Origin: Pelagibacterium lentulum
GTDB lineage: Bacteria; Pseudomonadota; Alphaproteobacteria; Rhizobiales; Devosiaceae
Direction of reading: 5' to 3'
Assembly (NCBI RefSeq): GCF_003992625.1
Contig: NZ_RZMW01000042.1
Coordinates: 55,341 to 119,340, forward strand
DNA: 64,000 bases
Part shown: one piece after another, positions 37,418 to 46,841 of the stretch
Layout of the letters: every line of letters starts with the position of its first letter
Numbering within the stretch: position 1 is the stretch's first letter
Position numbers and translations under genes: made by a program
The notes under the pieces: generated by a model
The model's database searches: none
What the model saw: only the letters and a program-made list of their open reading frames with translations
What the model was told of the DNA's origin: nothing

Positions 37418-38440
37418 ATGTCTCGCTTGAGTGATGTTGCACACCAGCTCGTAGCGCCCGGTAAGGGCATTCTCGCCGCCGATGAATCCACCGGCACCAT
37501 CAAGAAACGCTTTGACACAATCGGGCTGGAAAGCACTGAAACCAGCCGTCGCGATTATCGCGAAATGCTCTTCGGCGCGACCGAAGCGATGCAGAACTAC
37601 ATTTCCGGCGTTATTCTCTTTGACGAGACTATTCGTCAGGCTGGTGCCGACGGCACGCCCTTTGTCGAGATGCTCAAGGCCAACAATTGCCTTGCCGGCA
37701 TCAAGGTCGATACCGGCGCAAAGCCGCTGCCGTTCCACAATGGAGAAACCGTTACCGAAGGCCTTGATGGCCTGCGCGAACGCCTTGCCGAATACGGAAA
37801 GATTGGCGCTGCCTTCGCCAAATGGCGTGGTGTTATCGCCATTGGTGAAAACAAGCCGTCACGTGCCTCCATTGTCGCCAACGCTCAGGCCTTGGCTCGC
37901 TACGCGGCGCTTTGCCAGGAAGCCGGCATTGTGCCCATCGTCGAGCCGGAAGTTCTGGCCGATGGGGCCCCAGGCGATCACACGATTGAAACCTGCGAGC
38001 GCGTGACCACCGAAACCCTTGCCGAAGTGTTCGAGCAACTGCGTATTGCCGGCGTTGAACTCGACGGCATGATCTTGAAACCCAATATGGTTATACCTGG
38101 CCTCAATGGCCCTAAAGTATCGGTCGCCGAAGTGGCGGAACGCACTCTGCGCACCCTCAAGGCGACCGTTCCTGCCATCGTTCCCGGCATTGCCTTTCTT
38201 TCGGGCGGGCAGACCTGCGAGCAGGCAAGCGCCAATTTGTCCGCCATGCACAATCTGGGCGATCTGCCCTGGGGGCTGACCTTCTCGTATGGCCGCGCTT
38301 TGCAGGCCGAAGCTCTGGCCGCCTGGGGCGGAAAAGAAGAAAATGTCGAGGCAGCACGCCGCGCATTCGTTCACCGCGCCAAGATGAATTCACTGGCCTC
38401 TCTCGGTCGGTGGGCCGCGGATCTCGACCGCGCTGCCTGA
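37418..38440 (+). CDS. fba: Class I fructose-bisphosphate aldolase
   Basis: 340 residues. Schiff-base type enzyme: LAPGKGILAADESTGTIKKRF near 13, LFDETI near 70, GVIAIGENK segment near 140, and the catalytic Lys in MILKPNMVIPG near 225; C-terminal Tyr region absent, ending WAADLDRAA. Alphaproteobacteria carry either this or the metal-dependent class II enzyme. Cleaves fructose-1,6-bisphosphate. It lies 126 nt after the SH3 gene. Confidence 0.95.
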   Translation: MSRLSDVAHQLVAPGKGILAADESTGTIKKRFDTIGLESTETSRRDYREMLFGATEAMQNYISGVILFDETIRQAGADGTPFVEMLKANNCLAGIKVDTGAKPLPFHNGETVTEGLDGLRERLAEYGKIGAAFAKWRGVIAIGENKPSRASIVANAQALARYAALCQEAGIVPIVEPEVLADGAPGDHTIETCERVTTETLAEVFEQLRIAGVELDGMILKPNMVIPGLNGPKVSVAEVAERTLRTLKATVPAIVPGIAFLSGGQTCEQASANLSAMHNLGDLPWGLTFSYGRALQAEALAAWGGKEENVEAARRAFVHRAKMNSLASLGRWAADLDRAA

Positions 38441-38482
38441 ACGGCAAGCCATTATTTCGCGGCAACGCACTTCTCATCGGGC

Positions 38483-38515
38483 AAGGGACGCTGTATCTGT
38501 GCAGCGTCCCTTTTT
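38483..38515 (+). terminator. Rho-independent terminator after fba
   Basis: AAGGGACGCTG and CAGCGTCCCTT arms with a TATCTGTG-type loop and a T5 tail, about 45 nt past the fba stop. Confidence 0.92.
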
Positions 38516-38565
38516 CCGTCACGATTGACGGGCATCTGGGATCGATTCACGAATTTTGGGGCCAG

Positions 38566-39147
38566 ATGAAGCACGAGCTATTTTTGATCGCACCCGGTCA
38601 AGGCACGGCGGATGATTTCCGCCCTGCACTAAACTCTGCATTGGAGATTGTTTCGATTTCCGCACTGCTGCTCAAACAAGGCGAGCGCAGCGAGGAAGCC
38701 TATGCCCAATTCGTCGAGGCGATTGCACCGCTGGCCCAGCAAAAAGGCGTGGCCGTACTGCTCGACAATCGCCCAGAACTCGTTCGCGCTCTTGGCGTCG
38801 ATGGCGTCCATATGACCGGCGGCATCAAAGCCGTCCGCGAGGCGCTCGACGCCCTGAAGCCCGACTTCATTGTTGGCACGGGCGATATCGGTGCGCGCCA
38901 TGAAGCCATGCTACGCGGCGAGTTGGAAATCGACTACCTGATGTTTGGCGATCGGCAGGTTCCCGAATGGACCGGCGCGGATTTGGCGAACTGGTGGGCG
39001 GAGACATTTGAAGTCGCGTCCGTCTATCTCGCCGAAAATGTCGATGACCCGGCAATTGCAAATCTGCAATCCGAATTTTTGGGCCTCCCCGAAACCATGT
39101 GGTCCGACACAGAAGCGCTTGCCCGTTTGGCAGAGGCCGGCAAATGA
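38566..39147 (+). CDS. Divergent thiamine-phosphate synthase-like protein
   Basis: 193 residues with a ThiE-like TIM-barrel: EIVSISALLLKQGERSEEAY near 27, GVAVLLDNRPELVRALGVDGVHMTGG near 62-88, and DFIVGTGDIGARHEAMLRGELEIDYLMFG near 105-135. The family's diphosphate-binding and HMP-binding signatures (SxH, GxGP..T) are weak or missing, so real thiamine synthesis is uncertain. ATG 38566 has GGGG 5 nt upstream. It overlaps the Sel1 gene by 4 nt, and relatives sit beside fba in Rhizobiales. Confidence 0.7.
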   Translation: MKHELFLIAPGQGTADDFRPALNSALEIVSISALLLKQGERSEEAYAQFVEAIAPLAQQKGVAVLLDNRPELVRALGVDGVHMTGGIKAVREALDALKPDFIVGTGDIGARHEAMLRGELEIDYLMFGDRQVPEWTGADLANWWAETFEVASVYLAENVDDPAIANLQSEFLGLPETMWSDTEALARLAEAGK

Positions 39148-40145
39148 GCCCCCGCGCCCTCCCGCTCATCTTTGCTGCACTGCTTGGCGCGGCGGCCACA
39201 ACTGCCAGCGCCCAGATTCACGAGCAGTTGGAGGAAGCACTCGACATTTCACGCATGCTTCTGGCGCCGCCTCCGGGTGTCGATCAGGCCTTCGGCGCCT
39301 ATCAGCGCGGCTTCTATCTGACGGCTTTGCGGCTGGCCCTGCCCCGCGCCCTTGATGATGACGCTGCCGCGCAGACGCTGATTGCAGAAATCTATGCCAA
39401 CGGACTGGGTGTTGCGCAGAACCTTCCTGCGGCCGTTGAGTGGTACGAGCGCGCCGATGCCAATGGCGACATACAGGCCAGCTTCCAGCTTGCGCTGATC
39501 TATCAGACTGGTCAGGGCGTTCCGCAGGATCGCGAACGTGCGGCGGAACTTTTTGCCAAAGCCGCCGAGGCCGGACACGTGGAGGCACGCTACAATCTTG
39601 GGCTGCTCCATGTAGAGGGCACCTATGCCGAACCCAGCTTGACGCGTGCTGCCGAGTTGATCGGTGCTGCCGCCGAAGCTGGCTACCCCGAGGCCCAATA
39701 CGATCTGGCCGTCATGCTGCTCGAAGGCGCCGGCATTGCGCCCGATACCAACCGCGCGCTCAACCTCATGGAAGAAGCCGCCAGCCAGGGTCTTGTGGAA
39801 GCTCAGGTCGAATATGCAACCCTGCTCTATATGGGAGCGCGCGGCGCCCGCGACGCCCAAGGCGCAGCCCTCTGGTACGGAACCGCGGCCCAGGCAGGCA
39901 ATCCGGTTGCCCAGGTCCGCTACGCCCTGATGCTGGCGGCAGGCGAAGGGGTGGATGTCGATATCGCCACCGCGGCCATGTATCGCTCGCTCGCGCGGCG
40001 GCAGGGTCTTACCGATCCTCAACTCGACCAGATGTTGCGCGGCATTGACCCTGATGCCCTTGCGCAGGGAGAGGAACGTGCCCGCTTTTGGCCCGGTCAA
40101 CCGCCTCGCCCCGGCACGGGCTCCAATCTTGATGCGACGTCATAG
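39144..40145 (+). CDS. Exported Sel1-repeat protein
   Basis: 333 residues: signal peptide (LIFAALLGAAATTASAQ) and then about six Sel1-like (TPR-type) repeats from 85 to 300, e.g. AEIYANGLGVAQNLPAAVEW, ALIYQTGQGVPQDRERAAEL, AVMLLEGAGIAPDTNRAL. Such proteins are protein-protein adapters; the partner is unknown. It overlaps the ThiE-like gene by ATGA and is cotranslated with it. Confidence 0.85.
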   Translation: MSPRALPLIFAALLGAAATTASAQIHEQLEEALDISRMLLAPPPGVDQAFGAYQRGFYLTALRLALPRALDDDAAAQTLIAEIYANGLGVAQNLPAAVEWYERADANGDIQASFQLALIYQTGQGVPQDRERAAELFAKAAEAGHVEARYNLGLLHVEGTYAEPSLTRAAELIGAAAEAGYPEAQYDLAVMLLEGAGIAPDTNRALNLMEEAASQGLVEAQVEYATLLYMGARGARDAQGAALWYGTAAQAGNPVAQVRYALMLAAGEGVDVDIATAAMYRSLARRQGLTDPQLDQMLRGIDPDALAQGEERARFWPGQPPRPGTGSNLDATS

Positions 40146-40254
40146 GGCTTGAAACGCACGCCTTTCTAGGGCAAAAGCCAGCCCAATTGGAATTTTCCCA
40201 CATAATCTCAATTGGCGCCTGTTTGCGCGCCGCCAGCAAGAAGCCAATCACGAT

Positions 40255-40818
40255 ATGAAAATCAATGGCAACGAAATTCGCCCCGGCAATGTGATCATGC
40301 ACAAGGATGGTCTTTATGTTGCGGTCAAGGTCGACCACGTAAAGCCTGGCAAGGGCGGCGCCTATGCTCAGGTTGAGCTCAAGTCGATCATCGGCAACAC
40401 CAAGCTCAACGAACGGTTTCGTTCGGCTGAAACCGTCGAGCGTGTCTCGCTCGAACAGCGTGATTTCCAGTTCCTCTATGCACAGGGCGATGCGCTGGTG
40501 TTCATGAACACCGAAAGCTATGAGCAGATCGAACTCGATACCGATTTCGTGGGCGACCGCGCGGCCTTCCTGCAGGATGGCATGATGGTGACGGTCGAAA
40601 TGCACGAGGAAAAGCCCCTCGGCATTCAGTTGCCTGCCCAGGTAACGCTGGAAGTCTCCGATACCGAGCCCGTGGTGAAGGGCCAGACGGCGGCAAATTC
40701 CTTCAAACCGGCCATTCTGGAAAATGGCGTCAAGGTTATGGTGCCCCCCTTCATCGCAATCGGTCAAAAAATCATCGTTGACACCGAAGAAGTCACTTAC
40801 GTCCGCCGCGCGGACTAA
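40255..40818 (+). CDS. efp: Elongation factor P
   Basis: 187 residues. Three OB-like domains; the tip Lys that is post-translationally lysylated is in [14 protein letters not shown] near residue 34. Helps the ribosome make polyproline bonds (several are encoded here, e.g. in tolA). Divergent from nothing; suhB follows 57 nt later. Confidence 0.97.
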   Translation: MKINGNEIRPGNVIMHKDGLYVAVKVDHVKPGKGGAYAQVELKSIIGNTKLNERFRSAETVERVSLEQRDFQFLYAQGDALVFMNTESYEQIELDTDFVGDRAAFLQDGMMVTVEMHEEKPLGIQLPAQVTLEVSDTEPVVKGQTAANSFKPAILENGVKVMVPPFIAIGQKIIVDTEEVTYVRRAD

Positions 40819-40875
40819 GCGGCACCCTGGGCAGCCGCTTCAATCGCCGCCGGCCCGACAATTCAGGATAAAACA

Positions 40876-41667
40876 ATGGCTCGTTCGGCGCTCTTAAACA
40901 TCATGGTCAATGCCGCCCTCAAGGCAGGCAAGGGCCTTATTCGCGACTTCGGCGAAGTGGAAAATCTGCAGGTCTCGCGCAAGGGACCGGCCGATTTCGT
41001 TTCGGTTGCCGACAAGCGCGCTGAAAAGGTCATTCGCGATGAGTTGATGAAGGCCCGCCCCACCTATTCCTTCCTCATGGAAGAAGGTGGAGAGATCACG
41101 GGCACCGACGGTATGCACCGCTGGATCATTGACCCGATAGACGGCACAACCAATTTCCTGCATGCCATACCCATATTTGCCGTTGCCATCGCGCTTGAAC
41201 GCAATGACGAGATCGTTGCATCGGTCATCTATAACCCGGTGATGGACGAACTTTACACGGCTGAGAAAGGCAATGGCGCCTGGCAGAACAACCGCCGCCT
41301 GCGCGTAGCCAGCCGCAAGCATCTGGCCGACGCTCTTGTGGTTACGGGTATAAATTCTCAAGGCCGGGCGCTCGACGCATTGCAGCTCCGCCAGCTTGCC
41401 CACATAACCCCGGCTGTGGCGGGCATCCGTCGCTCCGGCTCTATCTCGATCGACCTGGCCTGGTTGGCTTCCGGTCGGTTCGACGGCGTATGGGAAGCAG
41501 GCCTTAAGCCTTGGGATGTCGCACCCGGTTTGCTGCTTGTGCGCGAGGCGGGTGGCTTTGTGTCCGATTATGCCGGCGGCAACGATGCTGTGGCCAAGGG
41601 TGAAGTCGTTGCTGGCAACGAGCATATCCACGCAGCCTTGCTCAAAAGCATTAAATCCGTTGCATAA
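40876..41667 (+). CDS. suhB: Inositol monophosphatase family protein
   Basis: 263 residues. Metal-binding Glu in EEGGEITG near 65, the catalytic WIIDPIDGTTNFLHAIP near 82-98, and WDVAPGLLLVREAGGFVSDY near 213. Full length. Alphaproteobacterial efp-suhB pairing is common. Substrate in vivo uncertain (inositol-1-P or related). Confidence 0.94.
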   Translation: MARSALLNIMVNAALKAGKGLIRDFGEVENLQVSRKGPADFVSVADKRAEKVIRDELMKARPTYSFLMEEGGEITGTDGMHRWIIDPIDGTTNFLHAIPIFAVAIALERNDEIVASVIYNPVMDELYTAEKGNGAWQNNRRLRVASRKHLADALVVTGINSQGRALDALQLRQLAHITPAVAGIRRSGSISIDLAWLASGRFDGVWEAGLKPWDVAPGLLLVREAGGFVSDYAGGNDAVAKGEVVAGNEHIHAALLKSIKSVA

Positions 41668-41804
41668 TTTGACCCAAGGACCCCAAAAGCACGGTTGATG
41701 GTCATTGTCATGCCATAGCGGTCTGACTAAGCTTGGCGCAAATCAAGCAAAGAGTCAGGCGCGGCAAATATTTGTGCGTGCCTGCTCTGGCGGAGCCGGA
41801 CGCA

Positions 41805-42806
41805 ATGACGCAAAGTTACGACCCATATCACCTTGCCAGCCCACTGGTTTATCTCATCAAGATGACCATATTTCTGGTCCTTGTTGGGATGGTGGCAATC
41901 ATTCTCGGCCCCCAACTGCTGGACGCCTTCTGGTCGAGCCCTTTCATTAACGGATTGATTCTGTTCGTCCTTTTGATCGGGATCATTCTCTCTTTCCGTC
42001 AGGTCATTCGCCTTTTCCCGGAAATCAACTGGGTTAATTCACTCCAGAATGGCGGGGGCGATCTGCGGCGCGGCCCGGTGCTGCTGGCCCCGGTTGCTGC
42101 CATCATGCGCGACCGCCTCGGCGAGACAGTGATTACCCCGGCATCGATGCGATCCATCCTTGATTCGGTTGGCATTCGACTCGATGAGGCAAAGGATACC
42201 GCCCGCTATCTGACTGGCCTGTTGGTTTTCCTCGGACTTTTGGGCACCTTTTACGGGCTGTTGCAGACCGTCGCCGCCGTCTCCGGCGTCATTCAGAGCC
42301 TTGATGTGACGACGGGCGACACAGGCAATATCTTCGGCAATCTCAAGGAAGGGTTGGAGGCGCCGCTGGGCGGCATGTCCATCGCCTTTGCTTCCTCGCT
42401 CTTTGGCCTTTCCGGCTCGCTGGTACTGGGCTTTCTCGATCTGCAGGCAGGCCAGGCACAGAACGCCTTTTATACCGACCTGGAAGACTGGATGAGCTCG
42501 ATGACCGAGCTCGATCACCCTATCGCCACGATGCAGGCCAACAACTTCGGTGTCTCTGGCGCGGAAATGCAGCAGATGTTCGAGCGGCTCGGCGCAACCA
42601 TGCAAACGCAGAACTCGTCCCAGAACGCTATCCGGGCCATGGCTGAGCTTGCCAAGGGCATCGATGGCCTGGTCAAGCATATACGGGCCGAGCAGGAGGA
42701 TTTGCGCACCCATATCACCGAGCAGGCCGAGGTCAACAAGCGCCTGCACAAACTGATCGATACACTTTTGCAGGACACCGATCGCCCCCAAGGCGGACAA
42801 GGATAA
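41805..42806 (+). CDS. MotA/TolQ/ExbB-like stator channel protein
   Basis: 333 residues. TM1 at about 19-40, TM2 at about 45-65, TM3 at about 137-158 (LTGLLVFLGLLGTFYGLLQTVA, the GLLGT-G motif of the superfamily) and TM4 at about 190-212, then a C-terminal coiled coil rich in Gln/Met/Glu. The four-TM layout is MotA-like rather than TolQ-like (three). ATG 41805 has GGAG 9 nt upstream. It pairs with the MotB-like gene 6 nt downstream. Not flagellar: no motility gene is near, and tolQ lies elsewhere. Function unknown. Confidence 0.8.
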   Translation: MTQSYDPYHLASPLVYLIKMTIFLVLVGMVAIILGPQLLDAFWSSPFINGLILFVLLIGIILSFRQVIRLFPEINWVNSLQNGGGDLRRGPVLLAPVAAIMRDRLGETVITPASMRSILDSVGIRLDEAKDTARYLTGLLVFLGLLGTFYGLLQTVAAVSGVIQSLDVTTGDTGNIFGNLKEGLEAPLGGMSIAFASSLFGLSGSLVLGFLDLQAGQAQNAFYTDLEDWMSSMTELDHPIATMQANNFGVSGAEMQQMFERLGATMQTQNSSQNAIRAMAELAKGIDGLVKHIRAEQEDLRTHITEQAEVNKRLHKLIDTLLQDTDRPQGGQG

Positions 42807-42812
42807 TCCATT

Positions 42813-43838
42813 ATGGCATTGGTTCGCGGTCGCAGTTCCGAGCGTCCCAGTTTCTGGCCAGGCTATGTGGATGCCCTGTCCTCACTGCTGCTGGTCATCA
42901 TCTTTCTGCTGTCGCTCTTTATGATCGCCCAGTTCTTTCTCAATCAAGAGATATTGGGGCGTGACAGTGCGCTGCAACGCCTCAATGCCCAGATTGCAGA
43001 ACTGACCGAATTGCTTCAACTCGAACGCGCCTCTTCCGAAGATCTGGAGCTCCAGATCTCGTCACTCACCGCAACGCTGGCAGGCACGGAATCCGAACGC
43101 GATGCGTTGGAAAGCCAACTTGCCGGCATCGGCGCCGGGCTCGATGCCTCGGACGGCCAGATCGCAAGCCTGAGCGCCGAACTGGCTGAAGAGCGAGAAA
43201 TCTCCAGTGAAGCCATGGCGCAGGTCGCCCTGCTCAATCAGCAATTGGCGGCGCTGCGCCAGCAGATCGGTGCCCTCGAAGCTGCCCTTGATGCCGCCGA
43301 ATTGCGCGATCAGGAAAGCCGTACGCGCATTGCCGACCTTGGCCGCAGGCTCAATGTCGCTCTTGCCCAGCGCGTTCAGGATCTCGCTCGCTATCGTTCT
43401 GATTTTTTCGGTCGTATGCGGGAAATTCTCGAAGGACGTTCGGACGTGCAGGTTGTTGGCGACCGCTTTGTTTTCCAGTCCGAAGTGCTGTTTGATGCCG
43501 GCCTTGCCGAAATCTCGGTGGAAGGCCGCGACCAGATCCAGGCATTGGCCGACGCCATACTCGAACTTGAAGAACAGATCCCCTCGGAAATTCCCTGGGT
43601 TCTGCGCATCGACGGACATACCGACCGCCGCCCCATTTCAACCCCACAATTCCCATCCAATTGGGAGCTTTCCGCAGCTCGCGCCATTTCGGTGGCCAAA
43701 CTTCTGGTAGAACAGGGCGTTTCCCCCAACCGGCTTCTGGCCGCCGGTTTCGGAGAATTTGCTCCGCTTGACCCCGCAGACACCGACGAAGCTTATCGCC
43801 GCAACCGCCGCATCGAATTCAAATTGACCGAGGCCTGA
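42813..43838 (+). CDS. MotB/OmpA-like peptidoglycan-binding stator partner
   Basis: 341 residues. One TM helix at about 18-43 with a conserved Asp just inside it (YVDALSSLLLVIIFLLSLF), a long coiled coil (about 50-185), then an OmpA-like domain from about 235 with LRIDGHTDRRPISTPQF and ENRRIEF-type end (RRNRRIEFKL). The layout is that of a proton-driven stator anchored to the cell wall. The long coiled coil sets it apart from flagellar MotB. Paired with the gene above; role unknown. Confidence 0.82.
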   Translation: MALVRGRSSERPSFWPGYVDALSSLLLVIIFLLSLFMIAQFFLNQEILGRDSALQRLNAQIAELTELLQLERASSEDLELQISSLTATLAGTESERDALESQLAGIGAGLDASDGQIASLSAELAEEREISSEAMAQVALLNQQLAALRQQIGALEAALDAAELRDQESRTRIADLGRRLNVALAQRVQDLARYRSDFFGRMREILEGRSDVQVVGDRFVFQSEVLFDAGLAEISVEGRDQIQALADAILELEEQIPSEIPWVLRIDGHTDRRPISTPQFPSNWELSAARAISVAKLLVEQGVSPNRLLAAGFGEFAPLDPADTDEAYRRNRRIEFKLTEA

Positions 43839-43847
43839 TGGCGGGCG

Positions 43848-45689
43848 TCAGCCCGCCAGCGCGTCTTCCGTCGCCATGCGAAACTGCAGCTTGGCAAGTT
43901 CGGCATAACGGCCGCCTTTTCTGACGAGTTCATCGTGCGTGCCCTCATCGATCAGTTGGCCCTTGTCGAGCACCAGAATACGGTCCGCATTGCGGATGGT
44001 TGCCAGCCTGTGCGCAATGACCAATGTGGTACGCCCCTCCATCAACCGCTCGAGCGCCTGCTGGACGAGATGTTCACTCTGCGCATCGAGCGCGCTTGTC
44101 GCCTCATCGAGCAACAGGACCGGCGCATCCTTCAAAAGCGCGCGGGCGATTGCCACGCGTTGCTTTTGCCCGCCCGAAAGCATGACACCGCGCTCGCCAA
44201 CGAGTGTATCGAAACCGTCCTCAAGCTGTTCGACAAATTCACTTACCAGCGCCGCATCGGCCGCAGCCTTGATCTGCGCCGCCGTCGCCTCAGGCTTGCC
44301 GAAGCGAATATTGTCGGCAATCGTTCCAGCAAAGATCACCGGCTCCTGATCGACCGAAGCAAAACGCTGCCGGAGCAGCGCAGGATCGACATCGCGCACA
44401 TCCAGTCCATCGACCTTAACAGAGCCTGCCGCCGCATCATAAAACCGCTGCAGCAGCGCAAAGACCGTCGACTTGCCCGCTCCCGAAGCACCGACCAGAG
44501 CGACTGTCTGACCCTGCGGCACCGAAAAACTCAGGTGCGACAGGATCGGCGCGCCCTCGCGGGTGATATAGGCGAAACTGACATTTTCAAAGGCGACAGT
44601 ACCCAGCGGCGGCTCGGGCAATTGTAAAGGATCGGACCGCACAGGCAGGCCCGGCTTGGTATCGAGCAATTCAATAAGACGCTCGGTTGCTCCGGCGACC
44701 TGCTGCAATACGCCGAAAAGATCGCTCATATTGGTGAGCGCACTCGTTGCAATCACCGTATAGATCGCAAACTGGGTCAATTGCCCCACCGTCACCGCGC
44801 CCGAAAAAACGGCCTGACTTCCCAGCCATACCAGCGCGACCATGGCCGCTGTCGAAACGAACATGACGACGCCAATCATCATCGAGCGCGCCATCAAGCG
44901 GCTGAGTTCGGCCCGGTAGCTTGCCTCCGCGTAAGACTTGAAAACCCGTCGCTGCTCGCCTTCCTGCACGAATGATTTGATGGTTTTGACTGACGACAAT
45001 GATTCCGTTGCCATTGCCGAAAGATCGGCAAGCGAATCCTGGGTGACGCGCGAAACGCGCCGCATACGTTTGCCCAGAAAAACCAGAGGCAGAACGATGA
45101 TCGGGATAATGACAACCACGCCCAGCGCAAGCTGGAAATTGGTCCAGAACATCATGAAGACGGCGCCAATCATCAGGATCAGCGAACGTATGGCCAGCGA
45201 GGCCGATGAGCCTATTGCGTTGCGGATCATGGCAACGTCGGCATTGAGCCGGCTCATCAATTCCCCGACGCGATTGACGTCGTAAAAGGTCGCGTCGAGT
45301 TTTAGCAGGTGATTGAAGACCGATTGGCGCAGATCGGTGATAACCCGCTCGCCAATAAGCGAAATGAAGTAGAACCGGGCCGCTGCTGAAATTGCCATAA
45401 TGCCGCCAATGGCAATAATGGCCCAGGCATAGCCCGAGATCACCTCGAAATTTTCGGCCACAAAACCTTCATCGATAAACCCACCTGCCAAATAAGGGAT
45501 CGACAGTGACGCAATCGCTGCCGTGAAAAGAAACAGCAGTGTCAGGCTCAGCCGCATTGGATAGCGCAGCAAGAACGGCATCAACCGCTGCAGCGGTTTG
45601 AGCGAACTGGGTTTGCCCGAGGCCTTGAGGCGTGGCGCTTCTGTCGGTGCAGAGGCGATTTCGCTGTTCGATTCCGTTACATCGGACAT
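43848..45689 (-). CDS. ABC-type exporter, fused membrane/ATPase (ABCB-like)
   Basis: 613 residues: six TM helices at about 45-320 and an ATPase domain at about 355-600 (Walker A LVGASGAGKSTV near 405, signature MLSGGQKQRVAIARALLKD near 505, Walker B LLLDEATSALD). Half-size exporter of the MsbA/LmrA type; substrate unknown. ATG 45689 is used; ATG 45707 is possible, and both have weak ribosome-binding sites. Confidence 0.88.
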   Translation of the reverse strand: MSDVTESNSEIASAPTEAPRLKASGKPSSLKPLQRLMPFLLRYPMRLSLTLLFLFTAAIASLSIPYLAGGFIDEGFVAENFEVISGYAWAIIAIGGIMAISAAARFYFISLIGERVITDLRQSVFNHLLKLDATFYDVNRVGELMSRLNADVAMIRNAIGSSASLAIRSLILMIGAVFMMFWTNFQLALGVVVIIPIIVLPLVFLGKRMRRVSRVTQDSLADLSAMATESLSSVKTIKSFVQEGEQRRVFKSYAEASYRAELSRLMARSMMIGVVMFVSTAAMVALVWLGSQAVFSGAVTVGQLTQFAIYTVIATSALTNMSDLFGVLQQVAGATERLIELLDTKPGLPVRSDPLQLPEPPLGTVAFENVSFAYITREGAPILSHLSFSVPQGQTVALVGASGAGKSTVFALLQRFYDAAAGSVKVDGLDVRDVDPALLRQRFASVDQEPVIFAGTIADNIRFGKPEATAAQIKAAADAALVSEFVEQLEDGFDTLVGERGVMLSGGQKQRVAIARALLKDAPVLLLDEATSALDAQSEHLVQQALERLMEGRTTLVIAHRLATIRNADRILVLDKGQLIDEGTHDELVRKGGRYAELAKLQFRMATEDALAG

Positions 45690-45877
45690 ATGCGGTCTTT
45701 CATTCATTCCGGGCCTAAATAAGCCGTGCATGAGCACCAAGCAACAGCATAAGGCCAAATGAGTGCAAATGCCGCCTCTTGCGCTTTACTCCCGCTTTCT
45801 GTAAAAGGCCCGCAACGATCCAGATACACGTGACGTCCGGGCGCTCAAGCGCCCGTTTGATTTAGGGCCTTACGACC

Positions 45878-46102
45878 ATGAAAAAAGACATCCATCCCGA
45901 TTACCACTTCATCACGGTCGTGATGAATGACGGCACTCAATACAAGACTCGCTCCACCTATGGCAGCGAAGGTGATACCCTGACCCTCGACATCGATCCA
46001 ACCACCCATCCGGCTTGGACCGGCGGTTCGGGACGCCTTGTTGACCGTGGCGGTCGCGTTTCGCGCTTCAAGGAAAAATTCAAGGGCATTCTTGGCTCTT
46101 AA
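45878..46102 (+). CDS. rpmE: 50S ribosomal protein L31
   Basis: 74 residues, the zinc-free (C-minus) form: none of the four Cys of zinc-binding L31 is present. [19 protein letters not shown] start is typical. Its own terminator follows. Confidence 0.97.
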   Translation: MKKDIHPDYHFITVVMNDGTQYKTRSTYGSEGDTLTLDIDPTTHPAWTGGSGRLVDRGGRVSRFKEKFKGILGS

Positions 46103-46133
46103 TAAGCCATTGTATCGCCAGATACTTTGCATC

Positions 46134-46160
46134 AAGCCCGGCTTTCCCGCCGGGCTTTTT
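46134..46160 (+). terminator. Rho-independent terminator after rpmE
   Basis: AAGCCCGGC-TTTCCC-GCCGGGCTT then TTT, 32 nt past the rpmE stop. Confidence 0.92.
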
Positions 46161-46168
46161 GCTGTTTT

Positions 46169-46684
46169 TCAGGCTCCAAACGCGGATTTGAGCCGGTCGA
46201 TCTGGGCCGAAACGGCGTTTTCCGCATTGGCCTCCGGCGCAATTTCACCCCGTTCGATCTTGTCGAATTTGACCACGCGCTCGAAAAGCCGATCACCTTT
46301 TTCCACATAATCGACAATGGCTTGCGGCAACTCGTCCCAACCCGGACCGCCCCGGTCAGATGGCAGCGCCGAGAATTTAACCTTCGCTTTTTCCGACATC
46401 GCTTGCTCGGGGCTGATTTCCCCTTCGTTTACAGCGCGTTGCAGCAACAGCCACGACGCCAACTGCATCAGCCTTGTCGTGAGCCGCATGCTTTCAGTCG
46501 CATAGACAAACGAGGCTTCACGACTCAGATGCTGGCTATCGGCACGACCCGGCCCATCGAGATAGGCTGCGACCTCTTCGATCAATCCCATCCCTTCACG
46601 ATACAGCGCATCAAAGCCGCCTGAACTCATCAGGCGCCGTGTCAGCGAGACCGCCTGCTGTGCCCCCGGATTGTCCTTGTCCAC
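46169..46684 (-). CDS. rcdA: DUF1465 protein, RcdA-type regulator of CtrA degradation
   Basis: 171 residues, all helical. Matches the DUF1465/RcdA family, whose Caulobacter member delivers CtrA to ClpXP at the cell pole. REASFVYATESMRLTTRLMQLASWLLLQRAVNEGEISPEQA (about 55-95) is the family core. GTG 46684 is chosen with AGGAT 8 nt upstream. The role in CtrA turnover is by homology; other members are also plain DUF1465. Confidence 0.82.
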   Translation of the reverse strand: MDKDNPGAQQAVSLTRRLMSSGGFDALYREGMGLIEEVAAYLDGPGRADSQHLSREASFVYATESMRLTTRLMQLASWLLLQRAVNEGEISPEQAMSEKAKVKFSALPSDRGGPGWDELPQAIVDYVEKGDRLFERVVKFDKIERGEIAPEANAENAVSAQIDRLKSAFGA

Positions 46685-46812
46685 GCGCTCTATCCTTTAT
46701 TCGCACAAAAACCGAAGCCCAATCATAGGTCGAAAAGCGCAAAAGGTCATTAACGAGCGAACGCGCAAAGCCGATTAGGCTTAACGCTGTGGAGAAAATC
46801 GGTGCCAGAAAA

Positions 46813-46841
46813 GAAAAAAGAGCCGTCAAGCAAACGGCTCT
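46813..46841 (-). terminator. Intrinsic terminator, minus strand
   Basis: AGAGCCGT-(7 nt)-ACGGCTCT then UUUUUUC. It ends the transcript from the DUF1192 gene or the candidate sRNA, before rcdA. Confidence 0.88.
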
